Assembly (NCBI GenBank): GCA_023387335.1
Contig: JAEWIF010000008.1
Span: 1 to 6,763, forward strand
Reading direction: 5' to 3'
Length of the DNA: 6,763 nucleotides
From: Pseudomonadota bacterium
Lineage (GTDB): Bacteria > Pseudomonadota > Gammaproteobacteria > Burkholderiales > Burkholderiaceae_C
Both the position numbers and the translations under genes were made by a program. The notes beneath the pieces are model-generated. The model was not told where the DNA came from. It ran no database searches and saw nothing but the letters and a program-made list of their open reading frames with translations. Below are positions 4,402-6,763 of this stretch, piece after piece. How positions within the stretch are numbered: the stretch's first letter is position 1; each line of letters starts with the position of its first letter.

Positions 4402-6763
4402 TGATGGTTCACTTCCGGAAGGTTTTTCATACCCTATTACCGGCGAATATTCTACCCTCCCGTTTCTGTATACCATCTTCAGTCGATAGGCTGCCTTCTG
4501 CAAGGGTTGGCGGTCCAGGAAATCGTAGTTGTTTGTGCCTGCACTCCCTTTTGCATTGACTGTTGCCAGTTTTTGAAAATCCAATGCTGTTGCTGCCCTT
4601 TCCAGTTCGTAAGTAGCCAGGTCTTCTTCGCTTTCTGCTTTCCATTCCAGGTTCACGCCTTCATCCTTTTCCGCAAGCACAAAGTTGAGCAGGCGGAGCG
4701 GCAAGGGTATGTTCACCGGTCCATCAAAGAGGAGCCTGAACCGAAACGGGTCCCGGGAAGAAGGGTCTGATGTAATGTTAAAGACATGATCGGTAAAACC
4801 ATTTCCCAAACCAAGCCGGATCTTTTTATCGAGGTAGCGGTCCCAAAGCCAAATGACTCCTCCCGGCCAGTTAAAATCGCGGCTGTAAAGTTGTAAGGTG
4901 TAGGCTCTTTCGGTAGTGTTCCAAAGGCGAAGCTGGACCTCTGCTCCTGCCCCTGGCAAGGCCGATTCCGTCAGCAAGCAGTCCTTTCCTGCCCCAAAAA
5001 CAGAAAGATTCTCACCGCTGTTCACGGCCTTGGCGACGGCATCCTGCTTAACCGTTTCACCGGGTTTTCCAAATTGCAGCATTATCCCGTCGAGCAGGAC
5101 TGGCGGGTTGCTTCCTGTTGACCGGAGATTGACGTAAAGTTTTGGCGGTGCCCCGCCTGTTTGCCGCAGTACAGAAATTGTTGAACTTTCAGCCGCTTTG
5201 TGGGACTGCCTGATAAGGATGTTGGTGGCCGATGGCAGGCCGGAGGGGACGACAAAAAAGCCTTCACCGGAGCTGATCACCGGTTCTGCGGCAAAGGCAC
5301 CGCCGCCATAAGGGATCACCTCATACGTAGTACTCCCTTCCCACTCGGGCCGCACCAAGGCATAGCCGCCCGTTGAAAACAAACCTGCCTGCCAGATCCA
5401 GTAAAAGGGTTTTATACTGGTATTGTTTTCTTCGTAAACTTTCCGGAAGTGAAGTGGCGACGCAAATGGATTGCCGATCACTGTATGCGATTGCGAAGGA
5501 TTGATTGAAATTGTATACGCAGCAGCCTCTTTTAAGGCTCCTGTTGCCCTTAACACTGTGCCCCCGCCTACCGAGGTAACCGAACGATCGCCCCTGACAA
5601 ATAACAGGTAGGCTTCGCCGTTGGTAAAGCCGGCTGTGACTGTGGATGAAAGTGGCTGCCAGGAAGCTGTTGTAAAGTTGCTGCTTCCCTGGTACCTGCG
5701 TATGGAAGCCTGTCCACCGGCAATTGCCGGCCAAAAGTCGAAGCCTTTTGCATTGGCGGCTGTTGCCGAACCTTGTTCATGTCCCGTGATGAGGGTGCCA
5801 TAACCGGGAGAAAGGTTGTCGGCTGCCGCTCCGTTCCAGGTGCGGCCTTCCTGCCAAGCCTCGTTGATAGTAGTGGCGCCTACCGGTGCCGTCAGCAATC
5901 GCCAGCGACGGTTGAAAGCACCCCTGACAAACCGTTCTACTGTGACATGGGTAGCACCCAATAAAACACCTTTCCGCTCCGTCACCCGGGCGGTTTGGGT
6001 TGGGCCAGACTTTAGTACCAGGTTTTTATCCGCAAGATTAAGCGTGCCGCCAGCCAGGTCCAACACGTTATAGAGTTGCAGCTTGTTGCCAAGTGTTATG
6101 TTTCCGCTCCTGATCACCAAATTTCCTAGAGCGTTGGATGTGCCATCTGCTACCTGCGTAAACTGGAGGTTCGATACGCCTCCATGCAGGGTAAGGGCTG
6201 ACGTTTCCGAACCGATCAGGGTGCCATTGCCCGTGATGCTGCCCGTCACCTCCAGGTGAAAGCCTTCCAAACTTAAGGCACCAGCCGCCAGGGTAAGATT
6301 TCCCGCAACCTGCCGGTTCGTTGCCAGCCTTATTAAAGGTGAACCCGTACCCGTTAAATTCACCGTGATATTTTGGGGTGGCGATGCTACCGGCCATTCC
6401 AAACCTGGTGTATAGGTTCTGCTTGCCGCGCCATCTGCGTAAACCAATGAAGCTCCTGCTGCATAGACCGGACTGGCCCCTGCCCATTCTGCAGTGCCGC
6501 TTCGGGTGCACCGTTGATTGATTATTGGTGCGGCAAGCGCCGTTTTGTTACCTGAACCGGCGATCGTGAGGCTGCTATAGGGAAAGGCTGTAGTAATCGT
6601 TTGTGCCGCCCCGTTATATTCCACCGTTGAACCGGGCTGCAGGTCTATAGCCGGGTTATTTAGACTCAGCACAGCCGCGTTTGCGGTTGCATACAAACCA
6701 TTTACCGATGACAATTTCAGGGTCCCACCGCTTTTTACTTGCAGGGTAGCACCGGCTTGCAGG
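4150..6763 (-). CDS. T9SS-sorted multidomain surface protein, C-terminal 870 residues (N-terminus outside window)
   Basis: The frame is open from the right edge to TAG at 4150-4152. A TTG at 6714 could be read as a start, but the frame continues upstream of it as LQAGATLQVKSGGTLK, typical beta-solenoid sequence, so the gene is 5'-partial. Counting from the first complete codon at the edge: beta-solenoid-like repeats to about residue 270, with EYNGAAQTI at 48-56 and an AGASLVYADGAA...LEWP segment; a VTVERFVRG...RRWRLLTAPVG module with FVRGDRS and GNPFASP (430) signatures; a linker all-beta domain; a fibronectin-III-like domain opening NIPLPLRLLNF (684); and a T9SS type A tail. No catalytic motif is seen. 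Expected fate: Sec export, T9SS transport and anchoring or release at the cell surface. Its Leu (CTG), Thr (ACC) and GC-rich codons contrast with the AT-rich start of the left-hand gene. Confidence 0.93.
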   Translation of the reverse strand, partial: LQAGATLQVKSGGTLKLSSVNGLYATANAAVLSLNNPAIDLQPGSTVEYNGAAQTITTAFPYSSLTIAGSGNKTALAAPIINQRCTRSGTAEWAGASPVYAAGASLVYADGAASRTYTPGLEWPVASPPQNITVNLTGTGSPLIRLATNRQVAGNLTLAAGALSLEGFHLEVTGSITGNGTLIGSETSALTLHGGVSNLQFTQVADGTSNALGNLVIRSGNITLGNKLQLYNVLDLAGGTLNLADKNLVLKSGPTQTARVTERKGVLLGATHVTVERFVRGAFNRRWRLLTAPVGATTINEAWQEGRTWNGAAADNLSPGYGTLITGHEQGSATAANAKGFDFWPAIAGGQASIRRYQGSSNFTTASWQPLSSTVTAGFTNGEAYLLFVRGDRSVTSVGGGTVLRATGALKEAAAYTISINPSQSHTVIGNPFASPLHFRKVYEENNTSIKPFYWIWQAGLFSTGGYALVRPEWEGSTTYEVIPYGGGAFAAEPVISSGEGFFVVPSGLPSATNILIRQSHKAAESSTISVLRQTGGAPPKLYVNLRSTGSNPPVLLDGIMLQFGKPGETVKQDAVAKAVNSGENLSVFGAGKDCLLTESALPGAGAEVQLRLWNTTERAYTLQLYSRDFNWPGGVIWLWDRYLDKKIRLGLGNGFTDHVFNITSDPSSRDPFRFRLLFDGPVNIPLPLRLLNFVLAEKDEGVNLEWKAESEEDLATYELERAATALDFQKLATVNAKGSAGTNNYDFLDRQPLQKAAYRLKMVYRNGRVEYSPVIGYEKPSGSEPSFVYANPVEGKNIRLQVSNLAKGLYTLTLYSGEGKKCWQQLREHSGGNAVWSISLNESLPAAPYNLVITMPFGKAKTLPVQVLK
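4402..4713 (-). other. Fibronectin-III-like domain before the sorting tail
   Basis: The stretch from NIPLPLRLLNF through VNLEWKAESEEDLATYELER, FQKLATVNAKG, NNYDFLDRQP and AAYRLKMVYRNGRVEYSPVI matches the LPLxLLxF...LxWxTxSExxxxxFxxER...YRLKxxDxxGxxxYS pattern that very often precedes T9SS tails in Bacteroidota. The fold is Fn3-like. It likely serves as a spacer that presents the tail to the export machinery. Confidence 0.75.
5239..5946 (-). other. RRWRLLTAPVG / GNPFASP module of the right-hand protein (function unknown)
   Basis: This stretch opens VTVERFVRGAFNRRWRLLTAP, passes through INEAWQEG, SPGYGTLITG and LLFVRGDRS, then GTVLRATGAL, VIGNPFASPLHF, FYWIWQAG and EGFFVVPSG. I recognise this order as a module found in many Bacteroidota secreted proteins, usually following a beta-solenoid region and preceding the C-terminal sorting tail. 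The strict spacing of Trp, Gly and Pro signatures suggests one folded domain rather than repeats. Its role has not, to my knowledge, been determined. Confidence 0.7.

Noticed and set aside
6068..6511. 147-residue minus-strand open frame overlapping the right-hand gene
   Set aside because: It is a shifted-frame shadow of the surface protein. The composition (many Arg, Trp, Cys and Gly) is typical of an out-of-frame reading, and the real frame carries the domain signatures.
6490..6530. Possible frameshift at the odd INQRCTRSGTAEW stretch
   Set aside because: The segment is unusually basic for its region, but both sides are in the same frame, and shifted readings did not give a better solenoid-like sequence.
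6712..6714. TTG at 6714 as the start of the right-hand gene
   Set aside because: The frame is open to the window edge, and the 16 upstream codons read LQAGATLQVKSGGTLK, clearly the same solenoid-like sequence. No signal peptide follows the TTG.

Overview
The window reads as part of a Bacteroidota chromosome, most likely from a Chitinophagaceae-like soil or freshwater lineage. The evidence is the protein architecture: two very large secreted proteins rich in Thr, Ser, Asn and Gly, with FNGxxAQTI repeats, repeated ISYxGxPxC Ig-like modules, an RRWRLLTAPVG / GNPFASP module, and a type IX secretion system (T9SS) sorting tail. The gene 1 start also lacks a Shine-Dalgarno sequence, as is common in this phylum. 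The family-level placement is an inference from domain style; no rRNA or other marker is present.

Both real genes lie on the minus strand, and each is cut by a window edge. On the right (4150-6763) is the C-terminal 870 residues of a surface protein. In order it has a beta-solenoid-like repeat region, the RRWRLLTAPVG module, a fibronectin-III-like domain and a T9SS type A sorting tail ending at a TAG stop. On the left (1-3355) is the N-terminal 1118 residues of a second protein: signal peptide, beta-solenoid-like region with four FNGxxAQTI-type repeats, a conserved WVNGNL...FEVG module, one Ig-like domain with a DGGTTW motif, and at least five tandem Ig-like modules of 81-89 residues. Its C-terminus, where a second T9SS tail would be expected, is beyond base 1.

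Between them lies a 794-base stretch (3356-4149) with no convincing gene. It holds a candidate dispersed repeat just after the right-hand gene, one perfect short inverted repeat, and a few small open frames of doubtful reality. The wide gap and the difference in base composition between the two genes argue against a simple two-gene operon.

The likely shared theme is the cell surface. Both proteins should cross the inner membrane by Sec, cross the outer membrane by T9SS, and act as adhesins or matrix proteins. No catalytic domain is visible in either, and no ligand can be named. Nothing here amounts to a clearly new system. The points most worth a second look are the paired cysteine losses in the first two tandem modules of the left gene and the uncharacterised conserved modules in both proteins.
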